Part shown: positions 11,074-19,361 of the stretch, one piece after another
Layout: every line of letters starts with the position of its first letter
Numbering within the stretch: position 1 is the first letter of the stretch
Source: Buchnera aphidicola (Panaphis juglandis)
Lineage (GTDB): Bacteria > Pseudomonadota > Gammaproteobacteria > Enterobacterales > Enterobacteriaceae
DNA length: 64,000 nucleotides
NCBI RefSeq assembly: GCF_964059065.1
Contig: NZ_OZ060378.1
Coordinates: 124,001 to 188,000, forward strand
Direction: 5' to 3'
Program-made: the position numbers and the translations under genes
The notes under the pieces: model-generated
Database searches by the model: none
What the model was told of the DNA's origin: nothing
The model's input: the letters and a program-made list of their open reading frames with translations, nothing else

Positions 11074-12351
11074 ATGAAAAATGATGATTTAAATGAATCA
11101 AAGGTTATGTTATGGTGGTTAAATTATATTAATAAAAAAAATTCAAATCCCATTAACTTTTCTTTAAAAAATGTTATTTTAGTAGCAGAAAAATTAAATA
11201 TATTGAAAACTTCTGCATATGTCATTACGATTACTGGTACTAATGGAAAAGGAAGTACTGCTTATTTTTTAGAAAATTTATTTTTAAAAGCAGGTTATAG
11301 AACTGGATTATATACTTCACCTCATTTATTGAATTATTATGAACGCATTAGAATTAATGGTAAATGTATTACTCAATCTAGTTTTCATATTCATTATTTT
11401 AAAAAAGTTGAATTTAATCAAATCAAGGATCCATTAACATCTTTTGAATTTATTACATTATCTGCACTATTAATATTTAAAAAAATGAATATTGATATAA
11501 TGATTCTAGAAGTTGGGATTGGTGGTAGATTAGATGCAACTAATATTATTAGTCCAAATATCAGCATTATTACTAATATTGATTTTGATCATCAGAATAT
11601 TTTAGGTAATACAAGAGATGAAATAGGTTATGAAAAATCTGGTATTTTTAGACATGGAATTCACGTTATTATTGGTGATAAAAATATTCCATATTCTGTA
11701 TATCAACGTGCTAATACTTTACAAGTATATTTACATCGTTTGGGTTATGAATGGAATTGGGTAAAATATCAAAGTTCCTGGGATTTTTATGATAAATATG
11801 GAATATTGAATAATTTATCAATACCTAAAATATCTTTATGTAATGCGTCTATTGCATTAGTTGCATTACGTATTTCAGGTTTTTCTATTACTAAAAATAT
11901 AATTAAAGAATCTGTAAAAGGTTTTTTTTTAGAAGGTAGATTTCATACTGTTTATAACACTCCTAGGGTAATACTAGATGTTGCCCATAATCCTCATTCT
12001 GCGAATTATTTAAATAAAAAATTAAAACAATTATCACTACGGTCGAAGAAAAATCATAATTTTTATGGAATTATAGGTATGTTAAAAAGAAAAGATATTA
12101 AGAATACCATTTTAATGATGTCTAGAATAATTAATGTATGGCATTATGCTCCTTTAAAAAATTCTATTTGTTTTTCTGAAAACATTTTAAAAAAATATTT
12201 ACCAAAAGATTCTATTTTTTCAACCAGTATACGTAGTATATTATATTATCTCATTCATACGATAAAAAAAACAGATATAATAGTAGTTTTTGGTTCTTTT
12301 TTTACAGTTTCAGAAGCCTTATTTTTCATGAAAAATATATTTTATCATTAA
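11074..12351 (+). CDS. folC: Bifunctional folylpolyglutamate / dihydrofolate synthase (FolC)
   Basis: ATP-dependent Mur-ligase-family enzyme that adds glutamate to dihydropteroate and to reduced folates in the cytoplasm. The 425-residue protein (E. coli 422) has the P-loop GTNGKGST at residues 55-62, YTSPHL, the metal-binding block EVGIGGRLDATN, DHQNILG, EKSGIFR and the C-terminal DVAHNPHSA. All are typical of FolC. It stands alone on this strand; its stop is only 3 bases from the stop of prs on the other strand, so the two transcripts must converge and overlap. Confidence 0.96.
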   Translation: MKNDDLNESKVMLWWLNYINKKNSNPINFSLKNVILVAEKLNILKTSAYVITITGTNGKGSTAYFLENLFLKAGYRTGLYTSPHLLNYYERIRINGKCITQSSFHIHYFKKVEFNQIKDPLTSFEFITLSALLIFKKMNIDIMILEVGIGGRLDATNIISPNISIITNIDFDHQNILGNTRDEIGYEKSGIFRHGIHVIIGDKNIPYSVYQRANTLQVYLHRLGYEWNWVKYQSSWDFYDKYGILNNLSIPKISLCNASIALVALRISGFSITKNIIKESVKGFFLEGRFHTVYNTPRVILDVAHNPHSANYLNKKLKQLSLRSKKNHNFYGIIGMLKRKDIKNTILMMSRIINVWHYAPLKNSICFSENILKKYLPKDSIFSTSIRSILYYLIHTIKKTDIIVVFGSFFTVSEALFFMKNIFYH

Positions 12352-12354
12352 TTT

Positions 12355-13347
12355 TTATAATGAATATTTTTTTTTTTGATGTTGTTTAATTTTTGTATTT
12401 TTGTACTCAAACATAGCTGATATTGATTCTTCATTACTTATTCTTCGTATTGCTTCTGCTAACATAGTAGATAACGTTAATATTCTTATTTTTTTTTGTT
12501 GTTTTATTTCTTTTTTTAATGGTATTGTATCACAAACAATAATTTCATCGATATATGTTTTTTTAATATTATTTAAAATATTTCCTGAAAATACAGGATG
12601 TGTAGCGTATGCTAATACCTTATTAGCTCCTCTTTTTTTTAGAGCTTTTGCAGCCTTACATAAGGTATCACCTGTATCAATCATGTCATCAACTAAAATA
12701 CAATCTCTATTTTTAACATCACCAATAATATTCATAACTTGTGCGACATTGGTTTTTGGTCTTCTTTTGTCTATAATTGCCATATCTGTATCATATAGTA
12801 ATTTTGCAATTGCTCGTGCTCTGATTACTCCACCTATATCTGGTGAGACTACAATTGGATCTTTAAGTTTTGAGTTAATCATATCTTCTAATAATACGAA
12901 ACTTCCAAAAACATTATCTACAGGTACATCAAAAAATCCTTGTATCTGTTCTGCATGTAAATCAACTGTTAAAATACGATCAATACCAACATTAGATAAG
13001 AAATCTGCAACAATTTTTGCTGTAATAGGAACACGTGTTGACCGTACTCTCCGATCTTGACGAGCATATCCAAAATATGGTATTACTGCTGTAATACGTC
13101 CAGCGGAAGCGCGACGTAATGCATCTATTATAACAGCTAATTCAATAATATTATCATTAGTCGGATAACATGTAGATTGTATTATAAAAATGTCATCACC
13201 ACGAACATTTTCGTTAATTTTAACACTAATTTCACCATCACTAAATCGATCTACTGTGGCTTTACCAAGATTACTATATAAATTATTTGCAATTTGTTGT
13301 GCTAATTCTGGAATAGAATTTCCAGAAAATATTTTCATATTTAACAT
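12355..13347 (-). CDS. prs: Ribose-phosphate pyrophosphokinase (PRPP synthetase)
   Basis: Makes PRPP from ribose 5-phosphate and ATP for nucleotide, histidine and tryptophan synthesis. The N-terminus [10 protein letters not shown] aligns with E. coli MPDMKLFAGN, and GAGAT lies before the start. The flexible loop [10 protein letters not shown], the [12 protein letters not shown] block, SPDIGGV and the PRPP-synthase signature are intact. Two oddities: residue 227 in the ribose-5-phosphate loop is Asp (DTGDT), where family members have Gly (DTGGT in E. coli, DTxGT generally), and the protein carries a basic C-terminal extension of about 15 residues beyond the usual EESISAMFE end (330 residues against 315). 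The frame is otherwise clean. Confidence 0.96.
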   Translation of the reverse strand: MLNMKIFSGNSIPELAQQIANNLYSNLGKATVDRFSDGEISVKINENVRGDDIFIIQSTCYPTNDNIIELAVIIDALRRASAGRITAVIPYFGYARQDRRVRSTRVPITAKIVADFLSNVGIDRILTVDLHAEQIQGFFDVPVDNVFGSFVLLEDMINSKLKDPIVVSPDIGGVIRARAIAKLLYDTDMAIIDKRRPKTNVAQVMNIIGDVKNRDCILVDDMIDTGDTLCKAAKALKKRGANKVLAYATHPVFSGNILNNIKKTYIDEIIVCDTIPLKKEIKQQKKIRILTLSTMLAEAIRRISNEESISAMFEYKNTKIKQHQKKKYSL

Positions 13348-13516
13348 AATGATCTCTTTTATGTTGTATAATTCATTATTTAATTTAAAATTTTATTATA
13401 ATTATAATTTATAAATTATGTTAGTATTATTATGCATTATTTTTAATTATATAAAATAAATGTTATTTGAGTGCTATTCATATTATTTTAATCATTTGAT
13501 GAAGGAATTTGTGCAT

Positions 13517-14593
13517 TTGAAAGATACAATAATAAGTAAATTAGAAAAATTATATTTAGAATTTAAGAGAATTGAATTGTTACTTTCTTCGAAAGAAACT
13601 ATTTCTGATTTGAATAAATATAAAAAATTATCTAAAAAATATTTAAAATTATCAAAATTTATTAATTTTTTTTTAAAATGGAAAACTTTACAAAAAGATA
13701 TCAAATCAACAAAATCATTACTATGTGATATTGAATTTTCAGAAATGGTTCGTGAAGAATTAAAGATATTACGTGAAAAAAATATTGTTATCGAGAAAAA
13801 ATTATATAGTATGCTGATGGAAAAAAATATTTATGACTATAAAAGCTGTTTTGTAGAAATTCGAGCAGCGACTGGTGGTGATGAAGCTGCAATTTTTGCC
13901 GGTGATTTGTTTAAAATGTATGGAAAATATGCAGAAAGTAAAAACTGGAATGTGGAAATTATGAATAGTCATATTGGTGAAAAGGGTGGATTTAAAGAGA
14001 TTATTATTAGAATCATTGGACATGGAGCATCTAGTAAATTACAATTTGAATCTGGAGGTCATCGTGTTCAGAGAGTTCCACAAACAGAATCTCAAGGAAG
14101 AATTCATACATCTACATGTACAGTAGCAGTTATTCCTGAAATTCCACAAGAGGACGCAATTAAAGTTACTGTTTCTGATTTAAAAATTGATACCTTTCGA
14201 TCTTCTGGAGCTGGTGGTCAGCACGTGAATACTACTGATTCAGCGATTAGAATCACTCATATTCCTACAGGTACAGTAGTAGAATGTCAGGATGAGAGAT
14301 CTCAACATAAAAATAAAGCTAAAGCTTTATCTATTTTATCATCTAGAATTCATGCTAGTGAAATGGAAAAGCGTCATCAAAAAAATTCTTTAATTCGGCG
14401 TAATCTTTTGGGAACTGGTGATCGTTCAGATCGTAATCGAACGTATAATTTTCCAAAGAATAGAGTTACTGATCATCGTATTAATTTTACTGTATATTCT
14501 TTACAAACAATATTACATGGTAATTTAGATATTTTAATTGATCCAATTATGCAAGAATATAACTCTAACATTTTATCTCAAGATATTGTATAA
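13517..14593 (+). CDS. prfA: Peptide chain release factor 1 (RF1)
   Basis: Ends translation at UAA and UAG by triggering peptidyl-tRNA hydrolysis. I place the start at TTG 13517: it gives MKDTIISKLE, aligned without gaps to E. coli MKPSIVAKLE, and it sits 9 bases after AAGGAA (13502-13507). An upstream in-frame ATG at 13460 has no such support. The product is 358 residues (E. coli 360). The catalytic GGQ is in SSGAGGQHVNTTDSA, and the codon-recognition tripeptide reads P-Q-T in RVPQTESQG (PAT in E. coli). The gene is followed 6 bases later by prmC, which methylates the GGQ glutamine. Confidence 0.96.
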   Translation: MKDTIISKLEKLYLEFKRIELLLSSKETISDLNKYKKLSKKYLKLSKFINFFLKWKTLQKDIKSTKSLLCDIEFSEMVREELKILREKNIVIEKKLYSMLMEKNIYDYKSCFVEIRAATGGDEAAIFAGDLFKMYGKYAESKNWNVEIMNSHIGEKGGFKEIIIRIIGHGASSKLQFESGGHRVQRVPQTESQGRIHTSTCTVAVIPEIPQEDAIKVTVSDLKIDTFRSSGAGGQHVNTTDSAIRITHIPTGTVVECQDERSQHKNKAKALSILSSRIHASEMEKRHQKNSLIRRNLLGTGDRSDRNRTYNFPKNRVTDHRINFTVYSLQTILHGNLDILIDPIMQEYNSNILSQDIV

Positions 14594-14599
14594 GTAATT

Positions 14600-15430
14600 A
14601 TGAAGATTAGTACGTGGTTAAAATATTCGAAAAAGATATTATCTCATTTAGAGAATCCATTATTAGATTCTGAAGTTTTGTTAAGTCACGTTATTAAAAA
14701 AACAAGAACTTGGATTAATATATTTGATGATTATATATTAAATATTTATGAAATATTTTTATTGAAAAAATTACTTATTCGTCGTTTTTATAGAGAACCA
14801 ATTGCTTATATTATTAAAAAAAAAGAATTTTGGTCATTATCGTTAATAGTAACAAAAGATACGTTAATTCCTAGACCAGAAACAGAAATTTTAGTGGAGC
14901 AAAGTTTATTAAGAATATTAAAATATGATAATGTTTTAGATTTAGGAACAGGTTGTGGTGCAGTATCTTTATCTATTGCTTTTGAAGAAAGATCATGTAA
15001 TGTTTTTGGTATTGATTATAATCGGAAATCAATTCATATTGCTCGAAAGAATGCAAAAAATTTAAATTTAAAAAATGTTTGTTTTTTTTTTAGTAATTGG
15101 TTTTCTACAATACAAAATAAGTTTAATATTATTGTAAGTAACCCTCCGTACATTAGTATAGATGAAATTTATTACTTAAAAAGAGATGTAAAATTTGAAC
15201 CATATTTTTCATTAATTTCTAAAAATTTTGGTATGTCAAGTTTTGAACATATTATTTCACATGCTCCGAATTATTTATTATACGGAGGGTGGTTACTATT
15301 AGAACATAGTCCATGGCAAAAGTTTAAAATTATGAAATTGTTAAAAAAAAACGGTTTTTTTAATATTACAACATATAAAGATTATATAGGATATGATAGA
15401 GTTACAGTAGGTCAAAAATTAAATATATAG
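14600..15430 (+). CDS. prmC: Release factor glutamine methyltransferase (PrmC/HemK)
   Basis: S-adenosylmethionine-dependent enzyme that methylates the Gln of the GGQ motif of release factors. The 276-residue protein (E. coli 277) has the family's LIPRPETEILVE block, the SAM-binding loop VLDLGTGCGAVSLSIA near residue 113-128 and the substrate motif NPPY at residues 181-184. It directly follows prfA with a 6-base gap, the conserved prfA-prmC pair. A 9-base A run near 14816-14824 keeps the frame. Confidence 0.96.
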   Translation: MKISTWLKYSKKILSHLENPLLDSEVLLSHVIKKTRTWINIFDDYILNIYEIFLLKKLLIRRFYREPIAYIIKKKEFWSLSLIVTKDTLIPRPETEILVEQSLLRILKYDNVLDLGTGCGAVSLSIAFEERSCNVFGIDYNRKSIHIARKNAKNLNLKNVCFFFSNWFSTIQNKFNIIVSNPPYISIDEIYYLKRDVKFEPYFSLISKNFGMSSFEHIISHAPNYLLYGGWLLLEHSPWQKFKIMKLLKKNGFFNITTYKDYIGYDRVTVGQKLNI

Positions 15431-15467
15431 ATATTTTTAAATATTTTTATCTTTATGAGGTTACAAA

Positions 15468-16673
15468 ATGTCAAAAACTTTAGTTTTAGTATTAAATTGT
15501 GGTAGTTCTTCATTAAAATTTTCTATTCTTAATACTATTAGTAAAAAAAAAATTTTTTTTGGTACTTTTGAACGTTTATATTTATTAAAATCATTTGTTA
15601 CATGGGAATGTGATCATGATAAAAAAAAAATTATTCTTAATGATTATGAATCACATGAGCAAGCTTTAACATTTATGGTGAAAAATATTTTCACAAAATA
15701 TAAAAATATCATTAATCGTATCAAATTTATTGGTCATCGTGTAGTACACGGGGGATGTGATTTAACTCGTTCATATATTATTAATGATAATATTATTCAA
15801 ATTATTAAAAAAAATATTGTTTTTGCACCATCACATAATCCTTTAAACTTGTTAGGAATTCATTTATCTATGAAATATTTTCCTAATTTGTCTAAAAATA
15901 ATGTCGCTGTCTTTGATACTGCATTTTATAATACTTTACCTGAGTCTGCATATTTATACGCGATTCCTTATTATTTATATAAGGATTATAACATTAGAAG
16001 ATATGGAGCTCATGGGATTAGTCATAGTTATGTTTTACAACAAGCATCTAAAATTTTGGATAAAAGTATTCAATCTTTAAATATTATTACTTGTCATCTA
16101 GGTGGCGGATCATCGATTTCTGCTATTGTTAATGGAAGATGTGTTGATACATCTATGGGTCTAACTCCATTAGAAGGTTTAGTTATGGGAACTAGAAGTG
16201 GTAACTTAGATCCATCTATTATTTTTTTTATGAATGATGTATTAAATATCCCAATAAATACTATTCAAGATATTTTAATAAATAAATCTGGCATTTTAGG
16301 TCTTACCAATGGTATTACGAGTGATTTTCGTTATGTTGAAAAAAATTACTATTCTGAAAATGAATCTTATCGAGCAGTAAATGTTTTTTGTTATAGTTTA
16401 TCAAAATATATTAGTTCTTATGCTTCTGTATTATTTGGTAAAATAGACGCTGTTATTTTTACTGGGGGGATTGGTGAAAATTCTTTTTTAGTCCGAAAAT
16501 TAGCACTATTAAATTTAAAATTCTTAGGATTAGAGTTAGATGATTCACTTAATCAAGATTATGTTTTGCATAAAAGTTCTTTTATTAATAAAAAATCCAC
16601 AATACCAATTTTGGTTATTCCAACTAATGAAGATTTAGTCATTGCTGAGGAAACAATTCAATTATTTTCTTAA
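15468..16673 (+). CDS. ackA: Acetate kinase (AckA)
   Basis: Interconverts acetyl phosphate + ADP and acetate + ATP; with Pta it gives substrate-level ATP from acetyl-CoA. The 401 residues (E. coli 400) include VLNCGSSSLKFS at the N-terminus, GHRVVHGG, FDTAFY, YGAHGISHSYV, ITCHLGGGSS, DTSMGLTPLEG, GTRSGNLDP and FTGGIGENS, all acetokinase signatures. The start follows ATGAGG at a good distance. Two A10 tracts (15543-15552 and 15621-15630) lie inside the frame. Confidence 0.97.
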   Translation: MSKTLVLVLNCGSSSLKFSILNTISKKKIFFGTFERLYLLKSFVTWECDHDKKKIILNDYESHEQALTFMVKNIFTKYKNIINRIKFIGHRVVHGGCDLTRSYIINDNIIQIIKKNIVFAPSHNPLNLLGIHLSMKYFPNLSKNNVAVFDTAFYNTLPESAYLYAIPYYLYKDYNIRRYGAHGISHSYVLQQASKILDKSIQSLNIITCHLGGGSSISAIVNGRCVDTSMGLTPLEGLVMGTRSGNLDPSIIFFMNDVLNIPINTIQDILINKSGILGLTNGITSDFRYVEKNYYSENESYRAVNVFCYSLSKYISSYASVLFGKIDAVIFTGGIGENSFLVRKLALLNLKFLGLELDDSLNQDYVLHKSSFINKKSTIPILVIPTNEDLVIAEETIQLFS

Positions 16674-16832
16674 ATATATAATATTATTTATTTTTATTGG
16701 TTTTATTTCAATTATTTAAATTTTATGTTTAAAATTTAGATATTTTATTATTTATATACATGATTTGTATATAATTGCATTTAATAATGGTTCATATTTT
16801 TACGATTTATTATAGTATATAAGAAAAATTTT

Positions 16833-17888
16833 ATGAAAAATATAAACTCTTTATATCAAGAATTTAAAAAATCGTTAAATTCTAATACCAGCGATATTAT
16901 TTTTAAAAAAAATATTTTGAATAATGCTAAAAAAAATAAAAGACGTATATTACTTCCTGAGGGAAATGAAGTACGTATTATTCAAGCAGCATCAATTATT
17001 TCTAATTTAGATGTTGCAGAATGTATATTATTAGGTGATGAAAAAAAAATAAATTCAATAATTAATAGTTGTAATATTAGTTTTTTAAATAATATTACTA
17101 TTGTTAATCCTGATGAAATACGTGAAAAATATCTTGAAATCTTGTTATCATTATGCCAGGAAAAAAATATTACTGATGATTCTAATATGATATTTAATAT
17201 TAAAAATAATATCACATTATCATCATTAATGTTACATAATAATGAAGTTGACGGTATTGTATGTGGAGTAAAATATCCAACATCTTCGGTTTTACGCGTT
17301 GCTTTAAAAATTATTGGTTCAAAAAAATTGGATAAATATCGATCTTCATTAGTATCCTCATTTTTTTTTATGTTATTTAAAAATCAAATTTTATTATATG
17401 GAGATTGTGCAATGAATATTAATCCAAATGCACAACAATTATCTGAAATTGCAATTTCTTCTGCTAATTTATCCATGATGTTTAATATTAAACCAAAAAT
17501 AGCTATGTTGTCATATTCTACTGGATGTTCAGGATACGGAGATTCTGTGGATAAAGTAAGACAAGCAACACAGTTAGTAAAAAAAATTTGTCCTCATTTA
17601 ATTATTGATGGTCCTATTCAATATGATGCTGCGGTTGATGAATATATTTCAAATATTAAATGTAAATTTTCTCCTTTACGTGGAAAAGCTAATATTTTTA
17701 TTTTTCCTGATTTAAATTCTGGAAATATTACTTATAAAGCAGTTCAAAAATCCTACGATATAAATGCTATTGGTCCAATTTTGCAAGGTTTATCTAAACC
17801 AATTAATGATTTATCAAGAGGAGCAAAAATTGATGATATTGTTTATACAATTGCTATAACATCAATTCAATCACAAAATTTCTTTTAA
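16833..17888 (+). CDS. pta: Phosphate acetyltransferase, catalytic domain only (Pta)
   Basis: Converts acetyl-CoA and phosphate to acetyl phosphate for AckA. The 351-residue product matches only the C-terminal PTA/PTB catalytic domain of the 714-residue E. coli enzyme: RILLPEGNEVR, EVDGIVCG, SLVSSFFFMLF, LYGDCAMNINP, MLSYSTGCSG, DGPIQYDAAV, FIFPDLNSGN and GLSKPINDLSRG follow in order. The N-terminal P-loop-like and DRTGG regulatory domains are absent, and the 159 bases upstream (up to the ackA stop) are too short to hold them. The first 30 residues align with the linker before the catalytic domain. The truncated form resembles naturally short Pta proteins of other bacteria and may be active. 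Confidence 0.94.
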   Translation: MKNINSLYQEFKKSLNSNTSDIIFKKNILNNAKKNKRRILLPEGNEVRIIQAASIISNLDVAECILLGDEKKINSIINSCNISFLNNITIVNPDEIREKYLEILLSLCQEKNITDDSNMIFNIKNNITLSSLMLHNNEVDGIVCGVKYPTSSVLRVALKIIGSKKLDKYRSSLVSSFFFMLFKNQILLYGDCAMNINPNAQQLSEIAISSANLSMMFNIKPKIAMLSYSTGCSGYGDSVDKVRQATQLVKKICPHLIIDGPIQYDAAVDEYISNIKCKFSPLRGKANIFIFPDLNSGNITYKAVQKSYDINAIGPILQGLSKPINDLSRGAKIDDIVYTIAITSIQSQNFF

Positions 17889-17916
17889 AATATATTTTTA
17901 TTTTATATTTTTATAT

Positions 17917-18204
17917 TCATATTAAAATTTTAATGTTACTGATTATTTTGCAACAACATGGTAAGATGTATCCTTTTTTTTTTACAGCAAGAATATCATT
18001 TTTAAAATATTTAATTGATCCTTTCTTTAATTTTATTCTACATATTCCACAATATCCTTCTTGACACTGATATAATAGTTTGACTTTTTCTTTTAATAAT
18101 ATTTGAAGTAAAGAGATTTTTGAATTTTTTTTTTTAATATAAAAAACTTTATTTGGGATATATATTTTATAATATAAATTATAATTTGAAGTTTTTAAAT
18201 TCAT
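17917..18204 (-). CDS. yfaE: 2Fe-2S ferredoxin-like protein, RNR cofactor maintenance (YfaE)
   Basis: Small ferredoxin that in E. coli reduces the diferric centre of NrdB so the tyrosyl radical can be rebuilt. The 95-residue product has the plant-type 2Fe-2S motif [12 protein letters not shown] and the later PCCC at residues 81-84. It begins inside the nrdB 3' end (26-base overlap), the conserved nrdB-yfaE arrangement. The N-terminus is about 10 residues longer than in E. coli, and no other ATG is available. An A11 tract (18125-18135 on the + strand, as T) lies inside the gene. Confidence 0.9.
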   Translation of the reverse strand: MNLKTSNYNLYYKIYIPNKVFYIKKKNSKISLLQILLKEKVKLLYQCQEGYCGICRIKLKKGSIKYFKNDILAVKKKGYILPCCCKIISNIKILI

Positions 18205-19312
18205 TTTTTGGAATTTCGCAATCTATTTGATTAGTTAAATATGAACTGATTTCAGATTCTTGAGGAGCAACTTGTACATTGTCTGAAATTAACCAGTTAT
18301 TCATCCAAGGAATTGGATTTTGTGTTTTTGAAAATATTTCTGGTAGATCTAACGCTTGCATTCTGATGTTTGTAATATATTCGATGTATTTACAAAGAAT
18401 TTTTTCATTTAATCCCAACATAGAACCATTTTTAAATAAATATTTTGCCCATATTTTTTCTTGGTTAGCAGATTTTTTAAATATTTTTATGGCTTTTTTT
18501 TTGCATTTTTTTATTATATTTTTCATTTCTTTATCGTTTTCATGTGTTTTTAAAATATTAATAATATGTTGTGTACCAGTTAAATGAAGTGCTTCATCTC
18601 GAGCAATTAGTCTAATGATTTTTGCATTTCCTTCCATGATTTTTTTTTCAGCAAATGCAAAAGAACATGCAAAACTTACATAAAATCGAATGGCTTCTAA
18701 AACATTAACATTAATCAGACATAAGTATAGTGCTTTTTTCATAGTTTTTGAATTTACTTGAATTTTTATTTTTTCAGAATTTAGATATTCTCCTTTTCCA
18801 AATAAATTCCAATAATTAATCATATTAATTAATATATCATAATAACAAGAGATATTTTTTGCTCTATTACAAATATTTTTATTTTCAATAATATTATCAA
18901 AAATGATTGATGGGGAATTAATGATGTTTCTTATAATATGTGTATAAGATCTAGAATGAATAGTTTCAGAAAATGACCATGTTTCTATCCATGTTTCTAG
19001 TTCTGGTAATGATATTATTGGTAAAAAAGCAATATTTGGACTTCTTCCTTGAATGGAATCTAGTAATGTTTGATACTGCAAATTTCTAATGAATATTTTT
19101 TTTTCGTTATTTGGTAATTTTTGAAAATCAATTCTATCTTGTGATAAGTCAATTTCTTCTGGTCTCCAAAAGAATGATAATTGTTTTTCTATTAATTTTT
19201 CAAAAATTAAATACTTTTGTTGATCATATCTTGATATATTTACTGGTTGTCCAAAAAACATTGGTTCAGTTAATTGATTATTATTTTTTTTTGAGAATGT
19301 TGTGTATGACAT
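18179..19312 (-). CDS. nrdB: Ribonucleoside-diphosphate reductase 1 subunit beta (NrdB)
   Basis: Small subunit of the oxygen-dependent class Ia ribonucleotide reductase; it holds the diiron-tyrosyl radical. The 377 residues (E. coli 376) start with MSYTTFS and align throughout. Iron and radical residues are visible in LLDSIQG (Asp84), [12 protein letters not shown] (Glu115, His118, Tyr122), VLEAIRFY (Glu204) and [11 protein letters not shown] (Glu238, His241). The C-terminal tail that docks to NrdA, ending NFKL, is kept (NFQL in E. coli). The gene lies downstream of nrdA with a 49-base gap. Confidence 0.97.
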   Translation of the reverse strand: MSYTTFSKKNNNQLTEPMFFGQPVNISRYDQQKYLIFEKLIEKQLSFFWRPEEIDLSQDRIDFQKLPNNEKKIFIRNLQYQTLLDSIQGRSPNIAFLPIISLPELETWIETWSFSETIHSRSYTHIIRNIINSPSIIFDNIIENKNICNRAKNISCYYDILINMINYWNLFGKGEYLNSEKIKIQVNSKTMKKALYLCLINVNVLEAIRFYVSFACSFAFAEKKIMEGNAKIIRLIARDEALHLTGTQHIINILKTHENDKEMKNIIKKCKKKAIKIFKKSANQEKIWAKYLFKNGSMLGLNEKILCKYIEYITNIRMQALDLPEIFSKTQNPIPWMNNWLISDNVQVAPQESEISSYLTNQIDCEIPKNEFKNFKL

Positions 19313-19361
19313 TATTTTCCTAATGCATGAGAGATAAATACAATAAAATATTTCTTACATT

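Noticed and set aside
12401-13060. A 219-codon + strand open frame opposite prs
   Set aside because: Shadow of prs; composition follows the antisense of prs codons, with no start signal.
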